From the NCBI RefSeq assembly GCF_024648885.1, contig NZ_JANBBF010000008.1:62001-126000 (forward strand): DNA of 64,000 nucleotides, in the 5' to 3' direction. Below are positions 34,319 to 42,742 of this stretch, piece by piece (within the stretch, counting starts at the first letter, position 1; each line of letters opens with the position of its first letter). Source of the stretch: Prauserella salsuginis. GTDB taxonomy: Bacteria; Actinomycetota; Actinomycetes; Mycobacteriales; Pseudonocardiaceae. The notes beneath the pieces are model-generated. The model was not told the DNA's origin and searched no databases. It saw only the letters and a list, made by a program, of their open reading frames with translations. Made by a program: the position numbers and the translations under genes.

Positions 34319-34447
34319 GGTCATGACTCTAGTCAGCGGGCGCCTGTGATCGGGCACGCACCGGGATTACCGCTACCGCTGACACCGCCTACCGGCGAAG
34401 GTTCCCCGTGCCCGGTTGCAACCGTAGTGTCCGCCTCGGCGTCGTAG

Positions 34448-34486
34448 CCTCGAGCTCCGGCCGCAGCCGGCGGCCGGAGCTCGAGG
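34448..34486. other. 16-bp perfect hairpin in a divergent spacer
   Basis: Arms 34448-34463 and 34471-34486 are exact complements with a 7-base loop. The flanking genes point away from each other, so it cannot be an ordinary terminator. It may fold in the 5' leader of the rightward hydrolase. Confidence 0.6.
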
Positions 34487-34502
34487 CGACACCGACGTCG
34501 TC

Positions 34503-34530
34503 ACAACCGAACAACGACAACCGAACAGCG
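34503..34530. repeat. 14-bp tandem repeat upstream of the secreted hydrolase gene
   Basis: Two near-identical 14-bp units (ACAACCGAACAACG and ACAACCGAACAGCG) stand head to tail at 34503-34516 and 34517-34530. A partial third copy (ACACAACCGAC) follows. They lie 57-84 bases before the start codon and could be regulator half-sites. Confidence 0.7.
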
Positions 34531-34586
34531 ACACAACCGACGGTCACATCTCGGCCGACGAAGGAAACCTGGGGGTTTTCGTAATC

Positions 34587-35342
34587 ATGAGGAAACGAGT
34601 GAAGCTCGGCGTCGTGGCGCTGAGCGCGGTCTTCGGGGCGACCCTCGCTCCGCCGGCCGCGGCGGCACCGGCCACCGCGCAAGTGGATCCACGGATCACG
34701 ATCGGCACGCACAACACGCTGCGCGGGGCGGCCGACTATCACAACTTCGCCGGCATCATCGGCTGGCAGGAGGTCAAGGGCACGGCGTCGAAGAACAAGC
34801 TCAAGCGCCAGCTTCCCGACAACTATCGGCACTACTTCGCCAAGGGCCCGAACTCGGCCGGTTCGCACCAGGTGCCGATCTCGTGGCGCAGCCACCGGTT
34901 CGAGAAGCTCGCGTCCGGCTACAAGCGGACGCACCCGGGCGAGGCCGGCGTCACGCCCGCGCGTTTCGTCACGTGGGTGAAGCTGCAGCTGCGCGGCACG
35001 AACAAGAAGGTCATCGTGGTGAACACGCATCTCATCTCCGGTGCGTGGTCCAAGCATCCGGAGCGGCGGGATCGGTGGCGGACCCACATGCGGAAGCTGC
35101 GCAGCAAGGTCCGCACGTTGCACTCGAACCACCCGAACGCACAGCTGTTCGTGGTGGGGGACTTCAACCGGCGCAAGGCGCTGTCGATGCCGTCCCCGCT
35201 GAAGTACACGCCGATCAAGGGCGTCCGCGGAGTGCGTCTGGACCACATGTACGCGCCGACGAACGTGCCGCACTCGAAGGCGCTGCAGCGGCCGAAGTGG
35301 GGTTCCGACCACCACGCCTACAAGATGCGCGTCCGGTTGTAA
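34587..35342 (+). CDS. secreted endonuclease/exonuclease/phosphatase-superfamily protein
   Basis: The 251-residue protein has a Sec signal peptide (residues 1 to about 27, ending PPAAAAPA). The mature part shows the EEP fold: catalytic Glu in GWQEV, the element NTHLISG, Asp/Asn in VVGDFNRR, then LDHMY and the catalytic His in GSDHHA. The chain is very basic (many KK, KR and RR pairs), which suits binding nucleic acid or another polyanion, so an extracellular nuclease or phosphodiesterase is likely. A hairpin follows the stop. Confidence 0.88.
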   Translation: MRKRVKLGVVALSAVFGATLAPPAAAAPATAQVDPRITIGTHNTLRGAADYHNFAGIIGWQEVKGTASKNKLKRQLPDNYRHYFAKGPNSAGSHQVPISWRSHRFEKLASGYKRTHPGEAGVTPARFVTWVKLQLRGTNKKVIVVNTHLISGAWSKHPERRDRWRTHMRKLRSKVRTLHSNHPNAQLFVVGDFNRRKALSMPSPLKYTPIKGVRGVRLDHMYAPTNVPHSKALQRPKWGSDHHAYKMRVRL

Positions 35343-35365
35343 CAGCGGTCGTTCATCGCGACACG

Positions 35366-35397
35366 GGGCGCCGGGCTCGGCTGCGAGCCCGGCGCCC
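35366..35397 (+). terminator. 14-bp perfect terminator hairpin
   Basis: A 14-bp stem (35366-35379 with 35384-35397) and a 4-base loop begin 24 bases after the secreted hydrolase stop and lie before the convergent cupin gene. Confidence 0.8.
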
Positions 35398-35423
35398 TCT
35401 CGTGTGATCACGGCCGAGTCGTG

Positions 35424-35870
35424 TCAACTCGGCAGCAGTTCGAAATCCTCGAAGTCGAAGCCGGGGGAGACGATGCACGAGACGAGCGCCTCGGCGTCGC
35501 CTGCGGGCCTGGCGGTCTGCCACACACCGGCCGGCACGAGCACCTGGAGGTGCTGGCCGTCCTCGACCGCGGGGCCGAGCGTGTAGGTCTGCGGTTCGGA
35601 CGCTGGTTCGTCACCGGTGCCGCCGAGCTGCAGGGTGAGCGGCCCGCCGCGGTGCCAGAGCCACAGCTCGTCACTGCGGACCCGATGCCACGCCGATTCC
35701 TCACCCGGCGCGAGCAGATAGTGGATGCCGGTGGCCGCCGAACGCTCGCCCGGATAGCCCTCGGGACGGAACGTGTGGCCGGCCACCCACGTCTGCCGGT
35801 ACCAGCCGCCTTCCGGGTGGGGTTCGAGGTCGAGGGCCGCGGCGAGCGGCGGTCGTTGCGGGGTCGACAT
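35424..35870 (-). CDS. DUF985 cupin-domain protein
   Basis: The 148-residue protein has the cupin_5/DUF985 pattern: LEPHPEGGWYRQT near the start, the barrel segment TGIHYLLAPGEESAWHRVRSDELW with His and Asp/Glu residues, and the late motif VPAGVWQTARP. The enzymatic role is unknown. TAGACT (35879-35884) lies eight bases before the ATG, again a leaderless signature that supports this start. Confidence 0.93.
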   Translation of the reverse strand: MSTPQRPPLAAALDLEPHPEGGWYRQTWVAGHTFRPEGYPGERSAATGIHYLLAPGEESAWHRVRSDELWLWHRGGPLTLQLGGTGDEPASEPQTYTLGPAVEDGQHLQVLVPAGVWQTARPAGDAEALVSCIVSPGFDFEDFELLPS

Positions 35871-35892
35871 GATCGCGAAGTCTAGTCGGCGT

Positions 35893-35929
35893 GGGAGGTG
35901 GGGCGGTCGCGACGACCGCCCCACCTCCC
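35893..35929 (-). terminator. 17-bp perfect terminator hairpin
   Basis: Arms 35893-35909 and 35913-35929 are exact complements with a 3-base loop, 16 bases beyond the stop of the leftward DHA2 transporter gene. Confidence 0.85.
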
Positions 35930-35944
35930 GTCCTCGGTTCGTCG

Positions 35945-38479
35945 TCAGGCCTCCGGCTCGCCGGGAACGCCGGGAACGCTGTCACCCCGAACCGGGGTGT
36001 CCTCGGCCCTCCGGTCACGGGACGCCCCGGCGCGGGACGAGGGAGTGCCGTCGGTCGAATAACCGAGGTCGAAGTCCTGCCTGCCGTGTTCGACGCCGAC
36101 GTGGACCGTCGCCGTGGCGGGACCGTAGCCGCTGGCGATCACCGTGTAGTGACCGTGCTCGACATCGTCGAATCGGTAGGTGCCGTCGGAGGCGGTCATC
36201 GTGACGCCCGCGACCTCACCGACCTCGTCGAGCAGCACCACGCGAGCCTCGGCGACCGCCGCGCCACTGAGCTCCGAGCGCACGATTCCTTCCAGATGGC
36301 CCGCCGCGCTGAGCTCGACGTCCTGGGTGACGCGCTCGCCGGTGGCCAGGCGGACCGGCGTTGCCTGCGGCCGGTAGCCCTGGGCCGTCACGGCAAGGGT
36401 GTAGGTGCCGCCGGCCACGTCGGGGAACCGGTACCAGCCGTCGCCTCCGGTGAGGCTCGCGTCGAGCACGTCGCCGCCGACGTCGGTCAGCACGACCGTC
36501 GCGCCGCCCACCGGCCGCGCCTGCGGGGTCCGGACGCGGCCGGTGACCTGGCCCGAGCCCGTCAGCGCGATGTCGCGGCGAAGCGGGGTCCCGCCGAGTT
36601 CGACCGACTGGGCCGACGGCTGGAGGTGCTCGGCGGCAGCGATGAGGATGTACCGGCCCGGCTCGCGGGCGCCGACGCGGAATGCTCCGTCGTCGCCGCT
36701 CCGTGCCAGGTCGACCTGTGCCCCCGAGGAGTCGGTGAGCGTGAGCGTGACCCCGGCGGCGGGGGAGCCCGCTGCCGTGACGACGCCGTGCACCGTGGCT
36801 CGCCGGCCGGCGGCCGAACCGTCCCGCACCGCGGCCACGGGGCCGGGCGCAGGCATGTCCGCAGCCGCACGTGCGGCGGGGACGGGGGACTGCGCCGGCC
36901 CGACTGCCGTCGCGGCGGCGGGAATCCGGTCGGTGGCGGGAGCCTCCGCGGCACCGGCGGTGTCCTCGTCCTTCGTTTCGGCAATGTCGAGGGTGCTGCG
37001 CAGCGGCGTCTCCTTGATGAACATCACGGCGATGAGCGTGATGACGGCGACGACGGCACCGATGAGGAACACGTCGCCGATGGCGTCGCCGTAGGCCGAC
37101 CGCACGATGGCCTGCACGGGTGCGGGCATCGCCTCGACGTCGAGCGTGCTCCCGCCGGAGCCACCTGCCCCACCGCTCATCGGCATACCGCGGGCGGCCG
37201 CCGCTTCGGCGATGTAGTCGGAGACGTTGTGCGCGAGCACCGCGCCGAGCGCGGACACACCCGCCGAGCCGCCGAGCGTGCGGAAGAACGTCACCACGGC
37301 GGTGCTGGAACCGACGTCGCGCATGCCGACCGTGTTCTGGGCGACCAGCACCAGGTTCTGCATGAGGCAGCCGGTTCCGATACCCATCAGCGCCAGGTAG
37401 ACGCCCATCTGGGCCAGGTTGATCTCACTGTCGATCGTGCCGAGCAGACCCAGCGCGACGACGAGGATCGACGCGCCGCCCACCAGGAACGGCTTCGTCC
37501 TGCCGATACGGGACACGACCTGGCCCGAGATCGTTGTTGACAGGAACATGCCGAGCACCATCGGCATGGTCATCAGGCCGGCTTCGGTGGGCGAGTAACC
37601 GCGCGCGATCTGGTAGTACTGCGCCAGGAAGACCGCGCCGCCGAACATCGCCGTGCCGACGGCGAGCGTGCCGATCACGGTGAGCGAGAAGGACCGGTTG
37701 CGGAACAGTTTGAGCGGCACCACCGGTTCGGAGACCTTCGTCTCCACGAACACGGCCAGGATCAGCGCAACGGCTGCGCCACCGAGGAACGCGGCGGTCG
37801 TCGGCGACCACCAGTCGAACTCCTTGCCGGCGAGCGAGACCCAGATCAGCACCAGGGCGACACCGCCGACGATGAGCGTCGCGCCCAGCCAGTCGATTTT
37901 CACCTGCCGCTTGATCACGGGCAGTTTGAGCGTCTTGCCGAGTACGATCAGCGCGATCACGGCGACGGGCACGGTGACCCAGAAGCACCAGCGCCAGCCG
38001 AGCGGCGAGTCGACGATGATGCCGCCGAGCAGTGGGCCGGACACCGTGGCGACGGCGAACGTCGCGCCGATGTAGCCGGAGTAGCGGCCACGGTCACGCG
38101 GCGAGATCATCGCGGCGATGACCGCCTGGACGAGTGCCTGCAGGCCGCCCATGCCGATGCCCTGGATGGCGCGGTAGGTGATCAGCTCCGGCATCGACTC
38201 GGCGAAGCCGCCGAGGACCGAGCCGACGGTGAAGATGACGATCGCGAGCTGGTACAGCAGCTTCTTGCTGAACAGGTCGGCGAGCTTTCCCCAGATCGGC
38301 GTGGTGGCCGTCGAGGTCAGCAGCATCGCGGTGATCACCCAGGTGTATTGGCTCTGGGTGCCGTCGAGGTCGGCGATGATGCGGGGCAGGGCGTTGGAAA
38401 CGATCGTCGACGAGAGGATCGCGACGAGCAGCGCGAGCAGCAGGCCGATGAAGGCCTGCATGATCTCCCGCTTGGACAT
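35945..38479 (-). CDS. DHA2 (EmrB/QacA-type) MFS efflux pump with three C-terminal Ig-like repeats
   Basis: The 844-residue protein has a 14-segment DHA2 drug/proton antiporter core (residues 1 to about 500), starting QAFIGLLLALLVAILSSTIV with loop motif GKLADLFSKKLLY and antiporter motif C in the fifth segment. A Pro/Ala-rich linker (about 510-557) follows. Then come three carboxypeptidase-regulatory-like beta-sandwich repeats at about 558-643, 644-727 and 728-807. Each repeat ends in a G-x-Y element such as GRYILIAAAE, GTYTLAVTAQGY or GHYTVIASGY. Fourteen segments place the repeats in the cytosol if the topology is standard. A promoter lies about 90 bases upstream. Confidence 0.94.
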   Translation of the reverse strand: MSKREIMQAFIGLLLALLVAILSSTIVSNALPRIIADLDGTQSQYTWVITAMLLTSTATTPIWGKLADLFSKKLLYQLAIVIFTVGSVLGGFAESMPELITYRAIQGIGMGGLQALVQAVIAAMISPRDRGRYSGYIGATFAVATVSGPLLGGIIVDSPLGWRWCFWVTVPVAVIALIVLGKTLKLPVIKRQVKIDWLGATLIVGGVALVLIWVSLAGKEFDWWSPTTAAFLGGAAVALILAVFVETKVSEPVVPLKLFRNRSFSLTVIGTLAVGTAMFGGAVFLAQYYQIARGYSPTEAGLMTMPMVLGMFLSTTISGQVVSRIGRTKPFLVGGASILVVALGLLGTIDSEINLAQMGVYLALMGIGTGCLMQNLVLVAQNTVGMRDVGSSTAVVTFFRTLGGSAGVSALGAVLAHNVSDYIAEAAAARGMPMSGGAGGSGGSTLDVEAMPAPVQAIVRSAYGDAIGDVFLIGAVVAVITLIAVMFIKETPLRSTLDIAETKDEDTAGAAEAPATDRIPAAATAVGPAQSPVPAARAAADMPAPGPVAAVRDGSAAGRRATVHGVVTAAGSPAAGVTLTLTDSSGAQVDLARSGDDGAFRVGAREPGRYILIAAAEHLQPSAQSVELGGTPLRRDIALTGSGQVTGRVRTPQARPVGGATVVLTDVGGDVLDASLTGGDGWYRFPDVAGGTYTLAVTAQGYRPQATPVRLATGERVTQDVELSAAGHLEGIVRSELSGAAVAEARVVLLDEVGEVAGVTMTASDGTYRFDDVEHGHYTVIASGYGPATATVHVGVEHGRQDFDLGYSTDGTPSSRAGASRDRRAEDTPVRGDSVPGVPGEPEA

Positions 38480-38573
38480 CGTGGCGTCGGGATCCTCGAC
38501 GGTCTGGGCGTGCGCGGACGTGATGAACCCCCTGAGTAAGGACAGAGTTGTGACGACGAGAGTCGTAAGCCGG

Positions 38574-38608
38574 TTGACTCAACATAACAAATAACTTGAT
38601 TGATGCAA
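38574..38608 (-). promoter_or_regulatory. promoter and possible operator of the DHA2 pump gene
   Basis: On the minus strand, TTGCAT (38603-38608), a 16-base spacer and TATGTT (38581-38586) form a good vegetative promoter in an AT-rich patch. The inverted repeat TTGA-C-TCAA (38574-38582) covers the expected transcription start, a typical site for a MarR/TetR-type repressor. No such regulator gene is adjacent. Confidence 0.55.
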
Positions 38609-38774
38609 CTACATATTCCCGGCCGTGGCAGCACCTAGCCCGATCAGGCGAGGGGATTTGCGTAGTTCGTACGGGATTCGCCCGAGGTCGGCGTGCGACA
38701 ACTCACGTCCGCTCCGTGCCCGGCCGCCACTGTCGCATTGACCTCCAGTGCGCTGGAGGTGCGAGGCTGAACCC

Positions 38775-39629
38775 ATGACAGCGCAGACCGCCCCTGCAAG
38801 CACCGACACCGGCGTCCCGTCCACCGATCCGTGGGGCATCGACGCCCTCGATCTCGACGCCTACCTTGCACGGATCGGCCGCCCCGCGGAGCCGCCGTCG
38901 TTCTCAGCGCTCACCGCGTTGCACGAGGCGCATGTGCTGACGATCCCGTTCGAGAACGTCGACCCGTTCACCGGCAGATCCCCGTCACTCGACCTCGACA
39001 CGATCCAGGCCAAGCTCGTCACACGGCACCGCGGCGGCTACTGCTACGAGCACAGCCTGCTGTTCGCCGCCGTACTCGAACGTCTCGGCTACGGCGTCAC
39101 GCGGCTGACGGCACGCGTACAACCGCACCGCAACGGCCCGAGATCCCACATGAGCCTGCGCGTCACCGTCGACGGCACGTCCTATCTCGCCGACGTCGGT
39201 TTCGGTGCCGGCGTGCTGCACCCCATGCCGCTCGAAGACGGGGTCGTCGTGGACCAGGCGGGGTGGGCGAACCGGCTCAGTCACGACGACGGAACGTGGA
39301 CGCTCGAGAAGCGGACGGCCGACGGCTGGGAGCCGCTCCACGCGTTCGACGAGGCGCCTCAGCGCCCGATCGACTACGAGGTGTTCAACCACTACGTCGC
39401 CACGCACCCGAAGTCGCCGTTCACCGGCGGGCTCATCGTGATGCGGCTCGAACCGGGCGTCAGCACGAAACTCCTCGGCCGCAAGCGTGTCGTCGAACGT
39501 CCCGACGGCAGCAAGGACGAGACCGAGCTCGACCACGACGACATCGTCGACGAGCTGCGCAGGATGGACGTCGTGCTGACCGACGACGAGGCGGCCGCGC
39601 TGACCGAGGCGATGAAGGCCGCCGACTGA
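38775..39629 (+). CDS. nat: arylamine N-acetyltransferase
   Basis: The 284-residue enzyme transfers an acetyl group from acetyl-CoA to aromatic amines or hydrazines; in mycobacteria it also links to lipid metabolism. The catalytic triad is clear: Cys90 (RGGYCYEH), His125 (RSHMSLRV) and Asp140 (LADVGFG). The N-terminal pattern YLARIGRP and the LTIPFENVD segment are family hallmarks. GAGG lies eight bases before the ATG. It is divergent from the DHA2 pump, but the gap shows no shared element I can point to. Confidence 0.96.
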   Translation: MTAQTAPASTDTGVPSTDPWGIDALDLDAYLARIGRPAEPPSFSALTALHEAHVLTIPFENVDPFTGRSPSLDLDTIQAKLVTRHRGGYCYEHSLLFAAVLERLGYGVTRLTARVQPHRNGPRSHMSLRVTVDGTSYLADVGFGAGVLHPMPLEDGVVVDQAGWANRLSHDDGTWTLEKRTADGWEPLHAFDEAPQRPIDYEVFNHYVATHPKSPFTGGLIVMRLEPGVSTKLLGRKRVVERPDGSKDETELDHDDIVDELRRMDVVLTDDEAAALTEAMKAAD

Positions 39630-39653
39630 TCGCCCGCCGACCGGGTTGGCCGA

Positions 39654-41096
39654 TCAGTCGGGCAGCAGCCGGGTCACGAGCCGGGACAGCTGGCGGATCG
39701 TGCGGCATTCGAACATCGGCACCTCCCGCGCGTAGCGGTGCGCCTCCGAATCGCCGGTGCCCCACGACGACTCGCGCTCCGGGTTGAGCCAGTAGACGTG
39801 CCGCGCACGCTCGGCCATCGCCCGCAACGCGGGAAGGTTCGGCGGGGCGCCGTTGGTGCGGCCGTCACCGAGGATGAGCACGCTGGTGCGGGGGCCGAGC
39901 ACGTCGCCCCAGCCGTCGGCGAACGTCTGCAACGCCCCGTCGTAATCGCTGCTCATGCCGACCTGCGTCAGATCGGCCTCGGCCACGATGCGGTCGGCCA
40001 GGTTCTCGGGTTCGTCCCGTCCGGCCCGCACCAGCTCGGTGATCTCGTCGGTGCGTGAGACGAACGCGAAACTGCGGACCTTCGAGAACTGGTCGCTCAG
40101 CGCCTGCGTGAGCAACAGGGTGAACTGGGCGAATCCCGCGACCGAGCCGGACATGTCGCAGAGCAGCACCAGTTCCGGGCGGCCGGGACGCCTGCGGCGC
40201 ATCACGGGACGCATCGGCACCCCGCCGGTGGCCAACGACCGGCGCACGGTGCGCCGTAGGTCGATGCGGCCGCGCGTCGCCCGCCTGCGCCGCGCCGCCA
40301 ACCGGGTGGCGAGCTTGCGAGAGAGCGGCTGCACCGCGCGGCGCATCTCGGCGAACTGCTCCGCCGTGGCGCTCGTGAACGACACGAGGTCGGTCTGCGG
40401 TGCGACGGCGTGCCGCGCGATCCGGTCCCGGCCGCGTAGCTCCGCGGTTCGCCTGCGCGCCTCCGCGCGCACGTGGTCGGTGAAGGCCGCGATCCCCGCG
40501 GCGGCCTCACGGTCGGCCAGCGCATCCGCCGGCTCGCCGTCCAGGCCGTCGGTTCTGGCCTCCCGGATCGCGTCCCGCAACCGGGCCCGCAACGCCTGGG
40601 GGCGCACCTCGGACAACGTCTGATACGCCGACCAACCACTCAACCGCGCGGCAGAACCGCCGTTCCCGCCTGCCTCGCCCGTGGTGCCCTGCGTTCCCTG
40701 CCCGCCTTGTCCGCCGGAGGCCGCGCCGTAGCCGCCGAACAGGTCGATTCCGGTGGCTGCCAGCGCGCGCACGCGCGCGTCGTCCCCCGCCACGAGAGCG
40801 TCGAGAAGCTGATCACGCAGTTGGGCCGGTGTGGCGGGCTCGTCGACCGTGGTCTCCGACGTGCCGTGCGCGGTGGGGAAGTAGAGGTCGAAGACACCGT
40901 CGAACACGGGCCGCTGGGCCGCGCCCCGCAACACACTCGCGGCCAGGGCTTCGCGGAGCCGCTCCCGGTCGGCCAACCCGACGGCCTCGGCCGCTGCCGC
41001 AGCATCGACCGTCTCGCCGGTTCCGACGGCGATGCCGTGCTCGCGCAGCGCGTGCGCGAACTCGACGAGCCTGCCGGCCACGGCGTGCGCCGTCAT
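39654..41096 (-). CDS. VWA-domain protein, CoxE-like
   Basis: The 480-residue protein has an N-terminal helical region (about 1-130), a Gly/Gln-rich linker and a C-terminal von Willebrand A domain with an intact MIDAS motif DMSGS and Thr/Asp elements (GMSSDYDGALQTFAD; LGDGRTN). CoxE-type proteins act with MoxR ATPases as metal-cofactor insertion or chaperone systems, and a MoxR ATPase is encoded directly upstream with a 4-base overlap (ATGA). The target enzyme is not visible nearby. Confidence 0.93.
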   Translation of the reverse strand: MTAHAVAGRLVEFAHALREHGIAVGTGETVDAAAAAEAVGLADRERLREALAASVLRGAAQRPVFDGVFDLYFPTAHGTSETTVDEPATPAQLRDQLLDALVAGDDARVRALAATGIDLFGGYGAASGGQGGQGTQGTTGEAGGNGGSAARLSGWSAYQTLSEVRPQALRARLRDAIREARTDGLDGEPADALADREAAAGIAAFTDHVRAEARRRTAELRGRDRIARHAVAPQTDLVSFTSATAEQFAEMRRAVQPLSRKLATRLAARRRRATRGRIDLRRTVRRSLATGGVPMRPVMRRRRPGRPELVLLCDMSGSVAGFAQFTLLLTQALSDQFSKVRSFAFVSRTDEITELVRAGRDEPENLADRIVAEADLTQVGMSSDYDGALQTFADGWGDVLGPRTSVLILGDGRTNGAPPNLPALRAMAERARHVYWLNPERESSWGTGDSEAHRYAREVPMFECRTIRQLSRLVTRLLPD

Positions 41097-42091
41097 GACG
41101 CGGCGTTCTCGGGCGAGAAGTTTCCGGACGACGCCGTTCCTGCGGCGGCCGCGACGCTGTCGGTGGCGTCACCGGGGGAGAGCACCCGGTCGAGTCGCAG
41201 TTCGGACAGTGCCTTCCGCTGGTCGGTCTCGTACTTGAGGATCACCCCGAGCGTCGCGTGCACGACCTGCTCGTCGAGCGTGTCCGCCCCGAGCGCCAGC
41301 AGCGTGCGCGCCCAGTCCACCGACTCGGCGATCGACGGCGATTTGCGCAGTTCCAGCTCCCGCAGCGCGCCGACCACCCGCACCAGCGAGGCAGCCAGCT
41401 CGGTGTCGAGCTGCGGTACGCGCAGTGTGACGATGTCCCGTTCCAGCTCGGCGGGCGGGAAGTCCAGGTGCAGGAACAGGCATCGGCGTTTCAGCGCTTC
41501 GGACAGCTCGCGCGTGGCGTTCGAGGTGAGTACCACGAGCGGCCGCCGCGTCGCCGCGATCGTGCCGAGCTCGGGGACGGTGACCTGGAAGTCACCCAGC
41601 ACCTCCAACAGCAACCCCTCGACTTCGACGTCCGCCTTGTCGATCTCGTCGATGAGCAGCACCGTCGGGTCCTCGTTGCGGATCGCCGTCAGCAACGGGC
41701 GCGACAGCAGGAACTCCTCGCTGAACACGTGCTCGCGGGTAGCGTCCCAGCTCTCGTCCTTGGCCGCCGTGATGCGCAGGAGCTGACTGGCGTGGTTCCA
41801 CTCGTACAACGCGCGTGACTCGTCGATGCCCTCGTAGCACTGCAGCCGGATCAGCTCGCTGTCGGTCGCGGCCGCCATGGCGCGGGCCAGCTCGGTCTTG
41901 CCGACCCCGGCAGGACCTTCGACCAGCAGTGGCTTGCCGAGCCGGTCGGCGAGGAACACCGTGGTCGCCACGGCGTTCGACGCGAGGTATCCGGCCCCTG
42001 CCAGGCGTTCGACGACCTCGTCGACCGATGCGAACACCGGCTCCTGCTCGGACGATTGCGGCACGGCCTGCGACGTCGATGACTCTGTCAC
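41093..42091 (-). CDS. MoxR-family AAA+ ATPase
   Basis: The 332-residue ATPase has Walker A GPAGVGKTEL, Walker B VLLIDEIDKAD, a sensor-1 Asn (VLTSNATRELS) and a sensor-2-type C-terminal helix bundle. It starts at a GTG with GAGGAG six bases upstream. With the VWA protein it forms the standard MoxR-CoxE pair; the client protein is unknown. Confidence 0.95.
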   Translation of the reverse strand: MTESSTSQAVPQSSEQEPVFASVDEVVERLAGAGYLASNAVATTVFLADRLGKPLLVEGPAGVGKTELARAMAAATDSELIRLQCYEGIDESRALYEWNHASQLLRITAAKDESWDATREHVFSEEFLLSRPLLTAIRNEDPTVLLIDEIDKADVEVEGLLLEVLGDFQVTVPELGTIAATRRPLVVLTSNATRELSEALKRRCLFLHLDFPPAELERDIVTLRVPQLDTELAASLVRVVGALRELELRKSPSIAESVDWARTLLALGADTLDEQVVHATLGVILKYETDQRKALSELRLDRVLSPGDATDSVAAAAGTASSGNFSPENAAS

Positions 42092-42315
42092 AACGGACTC
42101 CTCGTGGTAAGCGTCCGCTCATTCTCGCGCTCGCGGGCGTTTCGTCGCGAGGCCGGTGGTTCAGCTCACGTGTTTTGTCAGGGGTAGGTGAGACAACGGT
42201 TCCCTACGGCAGCGGTCGTCCACGGCGGCCCCGGTCGACCGGGAGAGTCCACACAGCATCCGGCCAGCAGCATCCGGACAGCTCCCACCAGAAGAGTCCG
42301 GCCAGAGGAGTCACC

Positions 42316-42729
42316 GTGTTCCACGGCATGAGCACCGTCAGCCTGTTCGCCGACGACGTGTCCCAGGCGAGCGACTGGTACGCCGATCTGCTCGGCATCC
42401 AGCCCTACTTCGTCCGCCCGCTCGACGGGCCTCCCGCGTACATCGAGTTCCGGATCGGGCCGGAGCAGCACGAGCTGGGCATCATCGACGCGCGCTACGC
42501 GCCGCACCGACTCGGGGACGGCGGCATCGTCCTCTACTGGCACGTCGACGACCCGCGCGCCGCCTACGAGGAACTGCTCACAAAGGGCGCCACCGAACAC
42601 GAAGGCCCGATCGAACGGGGCGAGGGTTTCGTCACGGCGTCGGTGCGCGATCCGTTCGGCAACATCGTCGGTGTCATCCGCAACCCGCACGCCCGCCCCG
42701 ATGTCGAAGGCTCCCAGGGCGGGCACTAG
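42316..42729 (+). CDS. VOC (glyoxalase-fold) family protein
   Basis: This 137-residue protein of the vicinal-oxygen-chelate fold starts STVSLFADDVSQASDWYADLLG. Its second module contains ILYWHVDDPRAAYEELL-type sequence and the common ending VRDPFGNIVGVIRNP. The GTG start (42316) has GGAG six bases upstream; an ATG four codons later is an alternative. Substrate unknown. Confidence 0.9.
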   Translation: MFHGMSTVSLFADDVSQASDWYADLLGIQPYFVRPLDGPPAYIEFRIGPEQHELGIIDARYAPHRLGDGGIVLYWHVDDPRAAYEELLTKGATEHEGPIERGEGFVTASVRDPFGNIVGVIRNPHARPDVEGSQGGH

Positions 42730-42742
42730 TCGCGGGTGGCGC

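Noticed and set aside
34448-34486. Terminator for a neighbouring gene
   Set aside because: Both neighbours are transcribed away from it, so the hairpin is listed as an unexplained structure.
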